Assembly: GCA_016235125.1 (NCBI GenBank)
Contig: JACRLZ010000001.1
Coordinates: 1-64,000 of the forward strand
Source of the DNA: Sphingobacteriales bacterium
Lineage (GTDB): Bacteria; Bacteroidota; Bacteroidia; Chitinophagales; Chitinophagaceae
DNA length: 64,000 nt
Direction of reading: 5' to 3'
Shown here: one piece after another, positions 52,336 through 64,000 of the stretch
Layout of the letters: the number at the start of each line of letters is the position of its first letter
Numbering within the stretch: position 1 is the first letter of the stretch
Position numbers and translations under genes: made by a program
The notes under the pieces: generated by a model
Databases searched by the model: none
What the model was told of the DNA's origin: nothing
What the model saw: the letters and a program-made list of their open reading frames with translations, nothing else

Positions 52336-53187
52336 TTACTGGTAAAAATAGTTGGTAACAGTTATATTGCCGCCCGGTGTTCTTGTGCCGGTGGATGAAT
52401 CGGGTTTATTGGCTGAATTATACTTATAAGTATAATCCATTGTGAAATTCTGTGTTGGGTCTGTAATGTCTGCAATAACAGCTTTTGTAGCATTATTCGC
52501 ATTATACAATCCCGTTCTGGAAAGCAATACTGCTTCATTCAGAATGATCAATGGGTTTTTCTTTGCATCAAACGTATAAGTCTGAGTGGAAACAGGTGAA
52601 AGTGGCCCTCCGGGTGTAGTAGCAGCATCCTGGGCTACCATTTCCAGGTTAGCTCCGGAAGCGGAATAAGTATAGGTATTTTTTAAAACAAGCACAGGAG
52701 GAATGGGTATCGGCAAACCAAGAATACTCAGGTAATGAGAATCGCCTGTGATCCTGCCGCTGCCATCATAGGTATAAATTGCACTGTCGCTTACAGCAAA
52801 ACCCGGAATGCTGAGATCAAAAACTGAAGAAGTGTATTTTGAAGTACCGGTATTATAATTATACCGGGTCACCACACTATCAATACCCACAGCGACCAGT
52901 ACTGCGGCCTTTTGTACAGTAGTGGTAATAATGCCTGCCGGATTTCTGTTTATCACAAGTTCATTATCCAGGTTCTGTCCGCCTGCTATCCCTGTAGTCT
53001 TTTCTTTGATTATTCTTTTGCCTGCATCATAAGTATAATCAATCTGCGTGGTATCAGTTCCGGTTGTTGATTTAATCCTGTACAAAATTTTGTCTGTTAC
53101 TCCGCCAAGGCCCCAATCAATTTCTTTCTGGCAGGAAACAAATACAATTAAAAAAAGAAAAACAAAAATTCCGGCTATAGCTTTCAT
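52336..53187 (-). CDS. lipoprotein of unknown function with YD-like strands
   Basis: This 283-residue protein has a lipoprotein signal with lipobox FVSC. The mature part shows repeated Tyr-rich strands (TQIDYTYDAGKRI, SAIYTYDGSGRITGD, FTMDYTYKYNSANKPD) that resemble RHS/YD-type repeats found in many Bacteroidota lipoproteins. It has no catalytic motif and no known function. It lies downstream of odhB on the same strand. Confidence 0.75.
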   Translation of the reverse strand: MKAIAGIFVFLFLIVFVSCQKEIDWGLGGVTDKILYRIKSTTGTDTTQIDYTYDAGKRIIKEKTTGIAGGQNLDNELVINRNPAGIITTTVQKAAVLVAVGIDSVVTRYNYNTGTSKYTSSVFDLSIPGFAVSDSAIYTYDGSGRITGDSHYLSILGLPIPIPPVLVLKNTYTYSASGANLEMVAQDAATTPGGPLSPVSTQTYTFDAKKNPLIILNEAVLLSRTGLYNANNATKAVIADITDPTQNFTMDYTYKYNSANKPDSSTGTRTPGGNITVTNYFYQ

Positions 53188-53207
53188 ACAATCCGTTTAA
53201 CCAGTTT

Positions 53208-54464
53208 TTATAATTCCAATAAAGTTTTTACAGGGTCTTTTCCCATCAACAATTGTTCGGGGTTTTCCAATAGCTCCTTCACCCTCACCAAAAACCCGAC
53301 CGACTCCCTGCCATCAATGATACGATGATCATAACTTAATGCAAGATACATCATTGGTCTTACTGCAACCTGGCCGTTTATCACAACCGGCCTCTCCTGT
53401 ATCTTATGCATCCCCAGTATGGCGCTTTGCGGGATATTGATGATGGGTGTGCTCATCAGTGAACCAAATACTCCGCCATTGGTAATGGTGAATGTGCCGC
53501 CGGTCAGATCTTCTGTTGTCAGCTTGCTGTCTCTTGCTTTTGCAGCCAGATCGGCAACAGCTTTTTCAATTTCAGCCATGCTAAGGCTTTCCACATTGCG
53601 CATCACCGGAACGGTCAATCCCCGCGGAGTGCTTACAGCAATGCTGATATCTGCATAATCATGGTAAATAATATTATCCCCATCAATAGATGCATTTACC
53701 GATGGCCATTCGACCAGGGCAACAGCGCAGGCTTTGGCAAAAAAACTCATGAACCCGAGGCCAACGCCGTGTATTTCTTTGAATTTATCCTTGTACTTAT
53801 TTCTGATTTCCATGATGCTGCTCATGTCCGCTTCGTTAAAAGTGGTGAGCATAGCAGTAGAATTCTTTGCTTCAACCAATCTCCTGGAAATTGTTTTGCG
53901 GAGATTGCTCATCTTTTCATTCCGCACATTCCGGCTATTAAGCTCCGATCCTTTAAAAGCTATTTTACCGGGATTACTTAATGCGGCAAGAACATCTTCT
54001 TTCAAAATTTTACCTGAAGGTCCGGTAGGTGTAACATCCTTAACATCCACTTTTTTATCTGAAATAATGGCTGCGGCAACAGGGGTCGCTTTCAATTCTT
54101 CAACAGCTGCTTTTAGTTCAGTTACCGGGGCTGTTACTTTTGCAGGTTTCTTTTCCTTTTTTGGTTCTTCAGATTTTGTTACCGCCTCTTTTTCCACCGC
54201 ACCTTTTCCGTTTGAAGATGGCTTCACTGCTGATTCGTCTATTGAAGCAAGCAGGTCACCGATCTTTATGGACTCTCCTTCTTTTATGGCAGCAAGTTTA
54301 ATGATGCCTGCTTTTTCTGCATTCACTTCAAAAGTGGCTTTTTCACTTTCCAGTTCAGCGATCACTTCATCTCTTTCCACATAGTCGCCATCTTTTTTTG
54401 TCCATCGAAGCAATGTCACTTCGCTGATGGATTCGCCGACTGTTGGAACTTTTATTTCTATCAT
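53208..54464 (-). CDS. odhB: 2-oxoglutarate dehydrogenase E2 (dihydrolipoamide succinyltransferase)
   Basis: This 418-residue protein has one lipoyl domain (1-80, with Lys42 in [11 protein letters not shown]), a Lys/Ala/Pro-rich linker, a peripheral subunit-binding domain ([19 protein letters not shown]), and the acyltransferase core with the active-site [11 protein letters not shown]. It transfers succinyl from E1 to CoA in the TCA cycle. It lies 14 bases after odhA, in the same operon. E3 (lipoamide dehydrogenase) is not in the window. Confidence 0.95.
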   Translation of the reverse strand: MIEIKVPTVGESISEVTLLRWTKKDGDYVERDEVIAELESEKATFEVNAEKAGIIKLAAIKEGESIKIGDLLASIDESAVKPSSNGKGAVEKEAVTKSEEPKKEKKPAKVTAPVTELKAAVEELKATPVAAAIISDKKVDVKDVTPTGPSGKILKEDVLAALSNPGKIAFKGSELNSRNVRNEKMSNLRKTISRRLVEAKNSTAMLTTFNEADMSSIMEIRNKYKDKFKEIHGVGLGFMSFFAKACAVALVEWPSVNASIDGDNIIYHDYADISIAVSTPRGLTVPVMRNVESLSMAEIEKAVADLAAKARDSKLTTEDLTGGTFTITNGGVFGSLMSTPIINIPQSAILGMHKIQERPVVINGQVAVRPMMYLALSYDHRIIDGRESVGFLVRVKELLENPEQLLMGKDPVKTLLEL

Positions 54465-54478
54465 AACATTGAGTTTCC

Positions 54479-57247
54479 TTATATACTAAAAGCCGTTTCT
54501 ATCAACTCCGCCTGCTCCTGACTATGAACTTTATTATATCCCGATGCTGTTGATGCAGATGCCTGCCTGCTTATCACCCCAAAGTTGATACTTCTGAGAT
54601 TTGTTTGCAAATAAGAAGCTGCCCCCATGTTCAACGGTTCTTCCTGCACCCAAAACCATGTCGCTTTATTATACTTTTTGAACAACCCTTCAAGTTGCTT
54701 AATTGGTAAAGGATATAACTGCTCCAGCCTTACAACTGCCACATCGTTTCTTTTATCTTTTTGTTTTCTCTCTTCCAGCTCAAAATATATTTTGCCGCTG
54801 CAGAATAAAACTTTGTTTACTTTTCCTGCATCAGCATTGCTATCATCAATCAATTCTTTAAATCCACTGCTGGTAAATTCTTCCATTCTTGAATAAGAAC
54901 CCGGGTGACGAAGATTGGCTTTGGGTGAAAAATTAATCAATGGTTTGCGGAAAGGCCATGCCAGTTGTCTTCTTAAAGCATGAAAGAGATTCGCAGCGGT
55001 AGTGACATTTGTAATCACCATATTCAATTCGGCACACAATTGTAAAAATCTCTCCATTCTTCCGCTACTGTGTTCCGGCCCCTGTCCTTCATAACCATGA
55101 GGAAGCAAAAGAACAACACCGTTCATACGATTCCACTTTTGCTCACCGGCTGCAATGAACTGGTCAATGATGGTTTGTGCGCCATTGGCAAAATCACCAA
55201 ACTGTGCTTCCCATAAAACCAATGCATTGGGATTAGCCAAAGCGTATCCATATTCAAAACCCAGCACAGCAAATTCGCTTAATAAGGAATTGTATATCCT
55301 GAATTTTCCTGCTGCGCCGGGTATTTTAGAAAGCCTGTTGTAGGGTTTATCATTATTTTCATCTCTTAAAACAGCATGACGGTGAGAAAATGTTCCTCTT
55401 CTCACATCTTGTCCGCTCATTCGTACATCTTTCCCGTTTAGCAACAAACTTCCGTAAGCCAGCAACTCTCCTGTTGCCCAATCCACCTTATTTTCCGTTT
55501 CAAACAGTTTTATTTTGTCCTGCAATATTTTCTCCACTTTTCTTAATGGCTTGAAGCCATCAGGCCACTTCATCAATGCATCAAACACGGTTTTAAGATC
55601 ATCCTGGCTGATAGCGGTAATGGGTGAGCTGTCAAAATCACCTGCTGTTGCCCTTCTCAGTTTTTTCCATTCCAGTTCCGGTGGCTGGTATTGATAGGGT
55701 AACGGATTTTGTTTTACCTCATCAAGCCTTTCCTGCAGATCAGCCCAGAATTTTTTTTCCATTTCTTTGGCCAACTCCTGTGCATCTGATTCGCCATTTT
55801 CTAACAAATATTTTATGTACACCTCCCTCGGATTGGGATGTTTATCGATCAAAGCATATAAATGCGGTTGGGTAAACTTGGGATCGTCTCCCTCATTATG
55901 TCCGTGCCGCCGGTAACAAACCATGTCAATAAACACATCACTGTTAAATTCCTGTCTGAACTTTGTTGCGATCTCCACGCATTTCACCACAGCTTCCGGG
56001 TCATCTCCATTCACATGAAATACCGGTGCCTGTGTGGCAGCAGCCAGTGAGGTGCAATAATCAGAACTTCTTGCATCATCAAAATCAGTGGTGAACCCGA
56101 TTTGGTTATTGATCACAAAATGAATGGTACCTCCCGTATAGTAACCTTTCAGGTAACTCATCTGCAACACTTCATATACTATGCCTTGTCCCGCCACCGA
56201 TGCATCTCCATGAATCAATACCGGAAGTATCTTATCAAAATCGCTGTGATACATCACATCTGCCTTAGCTCTTGAGAAACCTACGACAACGGGATCCACT
56301 GCTTCCAGGTGAGATGGGTTCGGCATCAGCTTTAAGTGAATGCTTTTATCATTCATCGTTTTTACATCACTTCCATAACCCATATGGTACTTTACATCGC
56401 CACTGCCCATTGTCTGGTCCATCTTGGCTGTGCCTTCAAACTCGCTGAATATTTGTTCATAGGTTTTACCCATGATATTGGCCAGCACATTTAATCTTCC
56501 CCGATGTGCCATGCCGATCACTACTTCCTGCACAGCATTATCAGCAGCTGTATTAATGATGGTATCCAATGCTGCAATAGTGGTTTCGCCGCCCTCTAAT
56601 GAAAACCTTTTTTGCCCTACATACTTGGTGTGAAGGAATTTTTCAAACATCACACCCTGGTTCAGTTTTTCCAGTATCCTTCTTTTTTTATCAAGGGGTA
56701 AATCATTCAGCATTTGTTTTTCCACGGCATCCGTTATCCAGTCTATTTTTTTCTGATCGCTGATGTATTTGTACTCAACGCCCAGGTGCCAGGCGTAGCA
56801 TTTTTGCAGGTGAGAAAGAATATTCCTTAATGCGGTTTTGCCAAGCCCCACAAAACTGCCCGCATGAAATTCTTTGTCAAGATCTGCATCTGTAAATCCA
56901 AAAAAAGAAATATCAATATTAGCTCCTCTGTCCTTTCTTTCCCTTATCGGATTTGTTTTTGCAATTAAATGTCCTTTATTATGATAACCAAGTATCAACC
57001 GGTACACTTTCAGTTCTTCCTGCCAGTCAATTCCAGATATGACCTTTTCGTAAACTTTTTCAGGAGGCTTTACCGGAGGTAATCCGTTTTCTTTTGTTGA
57101 CGCCGCTCCACTGTTTATAGCAAAATCAAATCCTTCAAAAAATTTTCGCAGATCAGGGTCAATAGTATCCGGGTTTTTTATAAAATCCTGATACAAACTT
57201 TCAATAAAAGCCGGTGACGAGTTGGTGATATAAGAAAAGTCTTTCAT
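54479..57247 (-). CDS. odhA: 2-oxoglutarate dehydrogenase E1
   Basis: This 922-residue thiamine-diphosphate enzyme decarboxylates 2-oxoglutarate. Visible signatures are [59 protein letters not shown], and [17 protein letters not shown], with [22 protein letters not shown] near the C-terminal third. Length is standard. It is the first gene of the odhA-odhB operon and is followed by odhB. Confidence 0.95.
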   Translation of the reverse strand: MKDFSYITNSSPAFIESLYQDFIKNPDTIDPDLRKFFEGFDFAINSGAASTKENGLPPVKPPEKVYEKVISGIDWQEELKVYRLILGYHNKGHLIAKTNPIRERKDRGANIDISFFGFTDADLDKEFHAGSFVGLGKTALRNILSHLQKCYAWHLGVEYKYISDQKKIDWITDAVEKQMLNDLPLDKKRRILEKLNQGVMFEKFLHTKYVGQKRFSLEGGETTIAALDTIINTAADNAVQEVVIGMAHRGRLNVLANIMGKTYEQIFSEFEGTAKMDQTMGSGDVKYHMGYGSDVKTMNDKSIHLKLMPNPSHLEAVDPVVVGFSRAKADVMYHSDFDKILPVLIHGDASVAGQGIVYEVLQMSYLKGYYTGGTIHFVINNQIGFTTDFDDARSSDYCTSLAAATQAPVFHVNGDDPEAVVKCVEIATKFRQEFNSDVFIDMVCYRRHGHNEGDDPKFTQPHLYALIDKHPNPREVYIKYLLENGESDAQELAKEMEKKFWADLQERLDEVKQNPLPYQYQPPELEWKKLRRATAGDFDSSPITAISQDDLKTVFDALMKWPDGFKPLRKVEKILQDKIKLFETENKVDWATGELLAYGSLLLNGKDVRMSGQDVRRGTFSHRHAVLRDENNDKPYNRLSKIPGAAGKFRIYNSLLSEFAVLGFEYGYALANPNALVLWEAQFGDFANGAQTIIDQFIAAGEQKWNRMNGVVLLLPHGYEGQGPEHSSGRMERFLQLCAELNMVITNVTTAANLFHALRRQLAWPFRKPLINFSPKANLRHPGSYSRMEEFTSSGFKELIDDSNADAGKVNKVLFCSGKIYFELEERKQKDKRNDVAVVRLEQLYPLPIKQLEGLFKKYNKATWFWVQEEPLNMGAASYLQTNLRSINFGVISRQASASTASGYNKVHSQEQAELIETAFSI

Positions 57248-57255
57248 TAACTACA

Positions 57256-57302
57256 CTTACCCTGTTCTCCCTCCCCGTCAGAGGAGGGCTGGGGAGGGGT
57301 GC
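57256..57302. repeat. CCCTCCCC/GGGGAGGG hairpin upstream of odhA
   Basis: TCTCCCTCCCCGTCAGAGGA and GGGCTGGGGAGGGG can pair. Similar CCCCTCTC/GAGAGGGG pairs occur near 4993, so these belong to one repeated phrase family. Confidence 0.5.
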
Positions 57303-57409
57303 AAATATCGTTCAAAAAACCAGAAAGTCCTCCTCATTTTGAAGGGGTTAGAATTGCAAGTCTCTATGCTTTTATGTTGCGATTCAGAGGGAATTAAATT
57401 GCTGAAAAT

Positions 57410-57440
57410 TTGGCTGTTAACCCACTCAGGCCTACCTTTG
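57410..57440 (+). promoter_or_regulatory. rpsT promoter
   Basis: TTG at 57410-57412 (-33) and TACCTTTG at 57433-57440 (-7, exact) are 20 bases apart. The ATG follows 24 bases later. Confidence 0.7.
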
Positions 57441-57463
57441 CTCTCCTTAAAAATCAATAAAGA

Positions 57464-57715
57464 ATGGCTAATCACAGCGCTACAAAAAAAGATGCCCGCC
57501 AGGCTGCAATAAGAGCGGAAAGAAATAAATATTATGGTAAAACAACCCGTAATGCCATCCGTGACCTGAGAGCTGCAAAAGGAAAAGATGCAAAAGATAA
57601 ATTTCCGGAGGTGGCCAGCATGATTGATAAACTGGCTAAACGTGGCGTTATCCATAAAAACAAAGCGGCAAATCTCAAAAGCAAGCTGGCTAAGAAAGCC
57701 AATGCTGCAAAATAA
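57464..57715 (+). CDS. rpsT: 30S ribosomal protein S20
   Basis: This 83-residue highly basic, helical protein has the S20 pattern MANHSATKKDARQAAIRAER, then KTTRNAIRDLRAAK and GVIHKNKAANLKSKLAKK. It binds 16S rRNA early in 30S assembly. It has its own promoter and terminator, so it is probably monocistronic. Confidence 0.95.
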   Translation: MANHSATKKDARQAAIRAERNKYYGKTTRNAIRDLRAAKGKDAKDKFPEVASMIDKLAKRGVIHKNKAANLKSKLAKKANAAK

Positions 57716-57733
57716 ATTCTGCAATAAATTATT

Positions 57734-57768
57734 TGAAAGGCATCCCCTATCCGGATGCCTTTTTTATT
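57734..57768 (+). terminator. terminator of rpsT
   Basis: AAGGCATCC (from 57737) pairs with GGATGCCTT, followed by a T run. Confidence 0.75.
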
Positions 57769-57788
57769 TTTAGCTTACAAACAGGCTT

Positions 57789-59585
57789 ATGAAAAAAAAT
57801 CTTTTTCTGGCAATCAACCTGGTTTCATTAATATCCTTCGGACAAAACATCACCACAAGGTTCGAACAAAGCGGTGGCAAAGAATCTCCCACATATTTTG
57901 AGATCATAGATTGGTGGAAAAAGCTGGATGCCGCTTCGCCCTATGTAAAAATGATGGAAATGGGAATGAGCGATGCTGGCTACCCTTTGCATCTGATATT
58001 GGTATCTGCAGATAAAGATTTTAATATGCCATCATTAAAAAAGAAGAACAAACGTTTTATCCTTATCAACAATGGCATTCATCCGGGCGAGCCAGACGGT
58101 ATTGATGCCAGTATGCTTTTAGCAAGAGATATTGATATTGAATTGATGAATACTGAAGCATCCGGAAAGAAATTTTCAAACGCCGCTAAATATCCCGTAA
58201 CAAGAAGCCATTTTAATCTTCCTGACAATATTGTTTTAGCAATAATACCTGTCTATAACATAGGCGGCTGTCTGAACAGGAGTCCAAATTATCGTATTGA
58301 TCAAAATGGGCCGGTTGAGAAAGGCTTCCGGGGGAATTCTCAAAACCTCGATCTCAACCGTGATTTCATTAAATGTGATAGCAAAGAAGCAAGATCATTT
58401 GCAGAAATATTTCACTTGGTAGACCCTGATGTTTTTCTTGATAATCATGTCAGCGATGGCGCCGATTACCAGCATGTCATGACATTGATCTGCACACAGC
58501 ATAATAAATTGGGTGGTATATTGGGCGAATTCATGAACAAAAATTTTGAGCCAGGCCTTTATACTGGTATGAAAGAAAAGGGTTATGATCTGATACCCTA
58601 TGTCAATGCATTTGGTGATTCACCCGATAATGGTTGGCCCGAATTTTTTGAAGGTCCCCGCTATGGAAGTGGCTATGCGGCACTGTGGCATACCTTCTCA
58701 TTTGTCGCCGAAACACATATGCTGAAACCCTATGACCAAAGAGTAAAAGCCACCTACGATCTGATGAAATGTTTTATCGACTTCACTTCACAAAACAGCG
58801 ATGAAATTAAAAAACTCAGGGATCAGACAAAGGAATCCGTGAAATCAGCCGCTGAATTTCCCATCAGTTGGTCTCTTGACAGAAGTAAATCATCCAGGCG
58901 GATATATAAAGGCTATGCTTCTGGTCGCAAACCAAGTGATGTATCAGGTTTGCCAAGGTTATTTTATGACAGGTCAAAACCTTATGAAAAAGAAATTTCT
59001 TTCTACAATTATTATAAACCTTCATCCTTTATTCAAAAACCACAAGCATACATCATTCCGCAGGGATGGTGGAAGGTTATAGACCTTTTGAAAGCAAATC
59101 AGGTGCAGATGCATCAACTGAAAAAAGATACTGCCATAGAAGTCGAGGTGTATCGTATTGACGATTACAAAACAGCTGCACGGCAATATGAAATGCATCA
59201 CATAAATTCTGATGTGAAAACAAGCACCACCATTCAAAAAATTGTTTTTAAGAAGGGGGATTACTATATTCCCACAAACCAGGTGGCCAATCGTTTTCTG
59301 ATAGAGACCCTGGAACCCACAGCGAGTGATTCATATTTTGCCTGGAATTTTTTTGATGCCCTGCTTGGACAAAAGGAAGGATATAGCGGTTATTCTTTTG
59401 AAGATATTGCAGCTACATATTTAAAAACAAATCCTGATCTGATGAACAAGTTAGAAACAAAAAGAGCATCAGATACGGCATTTACGAAAGATGGAAGGGC
59501 GCAACTCAATTTCGTTTACCAAAACTCGCCTTTTTTTGAAAACTCTTATCTAAGATACCCGGTATATAGGTTGGTCCTAAGATAA
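57789..59585 (+). CDS. exported M14-family zinc carboxypeptidase
   Basis: This 598-residue protein has a signal peptide (MKKNLFLAINLVSLISFG). The zinc site includes NNGIHPGEPDGIDASMLLARD (HxxE), NLDLNRDFIK and DNHVSDGADYQHVM with the third His. It is shorter than the paralogue at 37688-40261 and lacks its amidotransferase-like part. It probably trims peptides in the periplasm or outside the cell. Its last nine bases overlap the convergent MFS gene. Confidence 0.87.
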   Translation: MKKNLFLAINLVSLISFGQNITTRFEQSGGKESPTYFEIIDWWKKLDAASPYVKMMEMGMSDAGYPLHLILVSADKDFNMPSLKKKNKRFILINNGIHPGEPDGIDASMLLARDIDIELMNTEASGKKFSNAAKYPVTRSHFNLPDNIVLAIIPVYNIGGCLNRSPNYRIDQNGPVEKGFRGNSQNLDLNRDFIKCDSKEARSFAEIFHLVDPDVFLDNHVSDGADYQHVMTLICTQHNKLGGILGEFMNKNFEPGLYTGMKEKGYDLIPYVNAFGDSPDNGWPEFFEGPRYGSGYAALWHTFSFVAETHMLKPYDQRVKATYDLMKCFIDFTSQNSDEIKKLRDQTKESVKSAAEFPISWSLDRSKSSRRIYKGYASGRKPSDVSGLPRLFYDRSKPYEKEISFYNYYKPSSFIQKPQAYIIPQGWWKVIDLLKANQVQMHQLKKDTAIEVEVYRIDDYKTAARQYEMHHINSDVKTSTTIQKIVFKKGDYYIPTNQVANRFLIETLEPTASDSYFAWNFFDALLGQKEGYSGYSFEDIAATYLKTNPDLMNKLETKRASDTAFTKDGRAQLNFVYQNSPFFENSYLRYPVYRLVLR

Positions 59586-60833
59586 AGGAGTTGTTTCCTG
59601 TAATAATTCTTTTTCTGTAACTACTCTTGTATCAGCTTTATCAATTCTTTTAAATATGAATCTCCCTAAAAGCATGCTTGAAAGAAGTACTGCTATGCTT
59701 AAATACCCCACCCAGTTATAATTTGATATTTTACCCGAACGGTCAGTAAAAACAATCGCACCGGCAGAAAGTGCCGCTATTCCGCTGCCAAGTTGCTGTA
59801 CGCTTCCATTCACACTCATAAAACTTCCTCTTTGTTCTGATCTTACTACTTCGCTGATCATTGCCTGTGCAGTAATAGCCCTGCCTGTTGCCATCATAAA
59901 CCATAAAGCAAAAAAACCAAGCACTATTGCAAAATGAACATTTGGCATTTTGGTAATAATTAATACCATAAATAATGAAAGAAATACCGACCATAAAAAA
60001 ACAGGCAGCTTTCCTGCTTTGTCAGAAAACCTTCCGAGGAAAACGGCAGATAACATAGAAGCAATGCCTCCAAATAAATATATCATTGGTATCAGGCTCT
60101 TGGAGAAGCCCTTGTTAAATTCCATATAGGGATTAATAAAAGGGATAATGAGAAAATGACCCATCATAAGCAACCCGGAAAAGATTAGTGCAGACCTTTG
60201 TTCAGGAACCCGGCACACAGTAACTAATGAATCAAAAATTGAATTGGGCTTAGTAACACTGATATGACCTTTCATAACAGGTATAAATTTTGAAACAAAT
60301 GGAACAAGAAGCACTCCCAATGAGCCAATCAACAAAAAAGGTATATGCCAGTTGAACTTAAATAGATTAGTCAGATAAAGTGAAATGGGAACACCCAGTA
60401 TCGATGCGGCAGCAAAAGCACTCATCACGGCTCCCATTGCTCTTCCCCTTCTTTCATAAGAAAATAAATCCGCCACAATAGAAAGTACCTGTGCTCCGAT
60501 TATTCCCCCAAACAACCCTGATACAATCCTTGCTGCAAGCAATAAGCCATATGTAGGAGCAATGCCACAGGCAAGTGTGCCTAATAAAAAACCTACATAT
60601 GCAATAAGTAAAGATTTTTTCCTGTCAAACCGGTCAATCACCATAGCAATTGCAAGCCCTGAAAAAAAAGCACTCACAGAATAACTGGCCACCAGGATGC
60701 TGAACTGAAACGAACTTATCTTAAAATAGGGAATCAGGTAATTACTCAGTGGCATCATGATCATGAAATCAAGAATATGAGTAAAATTCAGTGCGGCGAG
60801 TAAGAATAATATAATTCTCTCTTTTCTGTTCAT
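59577..60833 (-). CDS. MFS transporter, DHA1-like
   Basis: This 418-residue protein has about twelve transmembrane segments. Motif A-like VIDRFDRKKSLLIAYVGFLLG lies between segments 2 and 3, and a second basic loop FLGRFSDKAGKLPVF lies in the second half. AARIVSGLFGGIIGAQVLSIVADLF is typical of drug/sugar efflux members of the DHA1 type. The substrate is unknown. It is a single gene, convergent with the M14 peptidase and followed on its upstream side by the rRNA operon end. Confidence 0.87.
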   Translation of the reverse strand: MNRKERIILFLLAALNFTHILDFMIMMPLSNYLIPYFKISSFQFSILVASYSVSAFFSGLAIAMVIDRFDRKKSLLIAYVGFLLGTLACGIAPTYGLLLAARIVSGLFGGIIGAQVLSIVADLFSYERRGRAMGAVMSAFAAASILGVPISLYLTNLFKFNWHIPFLLIGSLGVLLVPFVSKFIPVMKGHISVTKPNSIFDSLVTVCRVPEQRSALIFSGLLMMGHFLIIPFINPYMEFNKGFSKSLIPMIYLFGGIASMLSAVFLGRFSDKAGKLPVFLWSVFLSLFMVLIITKMPNVHFAIVLGFFALWFMMATGRAITAQAMISEVVRSEQRGSFMSVNGSVQQLGSGIAALSAGAIVFTDRSGKISNYNWVGYLSIAVLLSSMLLGRFIFKRIDKADTRVVTEKELLQETTPLS

Positions 60834-60869
60834 TAATCAAACAAAGATTGAATGAAATATTCTCAAAAA

Positions 60870-60902
60870 CAAAAGGCCTCAGAAATTAATCTGAGGCCTT
60901 TA
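60870..60902 (-). terminator. rRNA operon terminator
   Basis: AAAAGGCCTCAG (60871-60882) pairs with CTGAGGCCTTT (60891-60901). On the minus strand the hairpin is followed by TTTTGTTTTT. It lies just after the 5S gene. Confidence 0.85.
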
Positions 60903-60910
60903 AAAGAATA

Positions 60911-61017
60911 TGGCAGCTACCTACTCTCCCACATTGTTGTGTAGTACCATCGGCCATGAGGGGCTTAACTTCTCTGTTCGGTATGGGAAGAGGTGAACAC
61001 CCTCGGGAAAACCACCA
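60911..61017 (-). rRNA. rrf: 5S ribosomal RNA
   Basis: The minus strand reads TGGTGGTTTTCCCGAGGGTG near its start and contains CCATACCGAACAGAGAAG and GGGAGAGTAGGTAGCTGCCA, the usual 5S conserved blocks. Ends are judged by TGGTGG/TGCCA pairing and may be off by a few bases. Confidence 0.92.
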
Positions 61018-61095
61018 TAAGAATGTAAATCCCGGTTTTTAACCGGAACAATAATGTCATATTGGGTATGTTAGAGCGAATATCTAATTAAAAAA

Positions 61096-63899
<2,804 letters not shown>

Positions 63900-64000
63900 A
63901 AATAGAAACTAGAATTTGTTATTCTTGTAGTTGTTACCCGACCACATTCTGTCAGACCAACCATAATAATGGTGTGATATTTCAAAATTGTGATCGATAA
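63900..64000 (-). other. part of the 16S-23S spacer
   Basis: About 100 AT-rich bases lie upstream of the 23S on its strand. No tRNA is complete in this piece. The 16S gene and any spacer tRNAs would be beyond the window. Confidence 0.7.

Overview
The window reads as a chromosomal segment of a Bacteroidota bacterium, most probably family Chitinophagaceae. The signs are exact -7 boxes of the Bacteroidota type (TAnnTTTG) in front of many genes, weak ribosome binding sites, a serine protease with a type IX secretion C-terminal domain, RAYT-like and GIY-YIG genes of the kind common in this phylum, and housekeeping proteins (KdtA, CcmB/C, OdhAB, AMP nucleosidase) typical of the group. The family-level placement is inference from protein style, not from a computed tree.

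Layout. 1-400: the 5' end of an IS630-type transposase and an alpha/beta-hydrolase remnant beside it. 0.4-7.8 kb: SGNH hydrolase and a cyanophycin locus (cphB, amino-acid permease, exported class V aminotransferase, divergent cphA). 7.8-8.4 kb: tRNA-Gln followed by a roughly 313-bp GIY-YIG cassette that ends in a second copy of the tRNA 3' half. 8.4-9.6 kb: ChrB-domain protein and exported superoxide dismutase. 9.6-15.8 kb: a six-gene minus-strand operon for nucleotide sugars (DegT aminotransferase, Ugd, UDP-xylose synthase, a second UDP-sugar dehydrogenase, RfbC, RfbD) with its own promoter. 15.9-22.8 kb: kdtA, tdk, a lipoprotein, ccmB-ccmC-ccmD, glutamate dehydrogenase. 23.0-24.5 kb: an AT-rich gene that fills a cassette-like unit. 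24.6-40.3 kb: a LolA-like exported protein, solitary HsdR-N protein, AMP nucleosidase, a frameshifted RAYT-like gene with its hairpin array, a fused DppD-DppF ATPase, a very long TraB/GumN protein, queA, lysC, an Ldh-family oxidoreductase, ssb, an M14 peptidase. 40.3-46.7 kb: the accessory island. 46.8-60.8 kb: mnmA, lipoproteins, a T9SS subtilase, RsmB-type methyltransferase, odhB-odhA, rpsT, a second M14 peptidase, an MFS transporter. 60.9-64.0 kb: 5S and 23S rRNA on the minus strand, with the start of the spacer toward the upstream rRNA genes.

The most unusual region is 40.3-44.6 kb. A tyrosine recombinase that is not a classical integron integrase is followed on the same strand by two single-gene units. 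Each unit begins with GTTNNNNGCA within 15 bases of its start codon and ends, a few bases after its stop codon, with the exact 10-base reverse complement followed by ATTSG. Between the genes lies a roughly 200-base site whose two halves pair. This is the logic of integron cassettes and attC sites, built around a different recombinase. A third site is split by a decayed IS110 element. A gene 17 kb away (23.0-24.5 kb) has the same 10-base complementary ends, which points to a wider family of mobile cassettes.

A second theme is repeat invasion: REP-like palindromes, a MITE-like hairpin on both sides of a Fic gene, and hairpins built from iterated short words in intergenic gaps. Several of these repeats run into coding sequence (permease and MnmA C-termini, an RsmB insertion, the DppD-DppF linker, a small basic protein).
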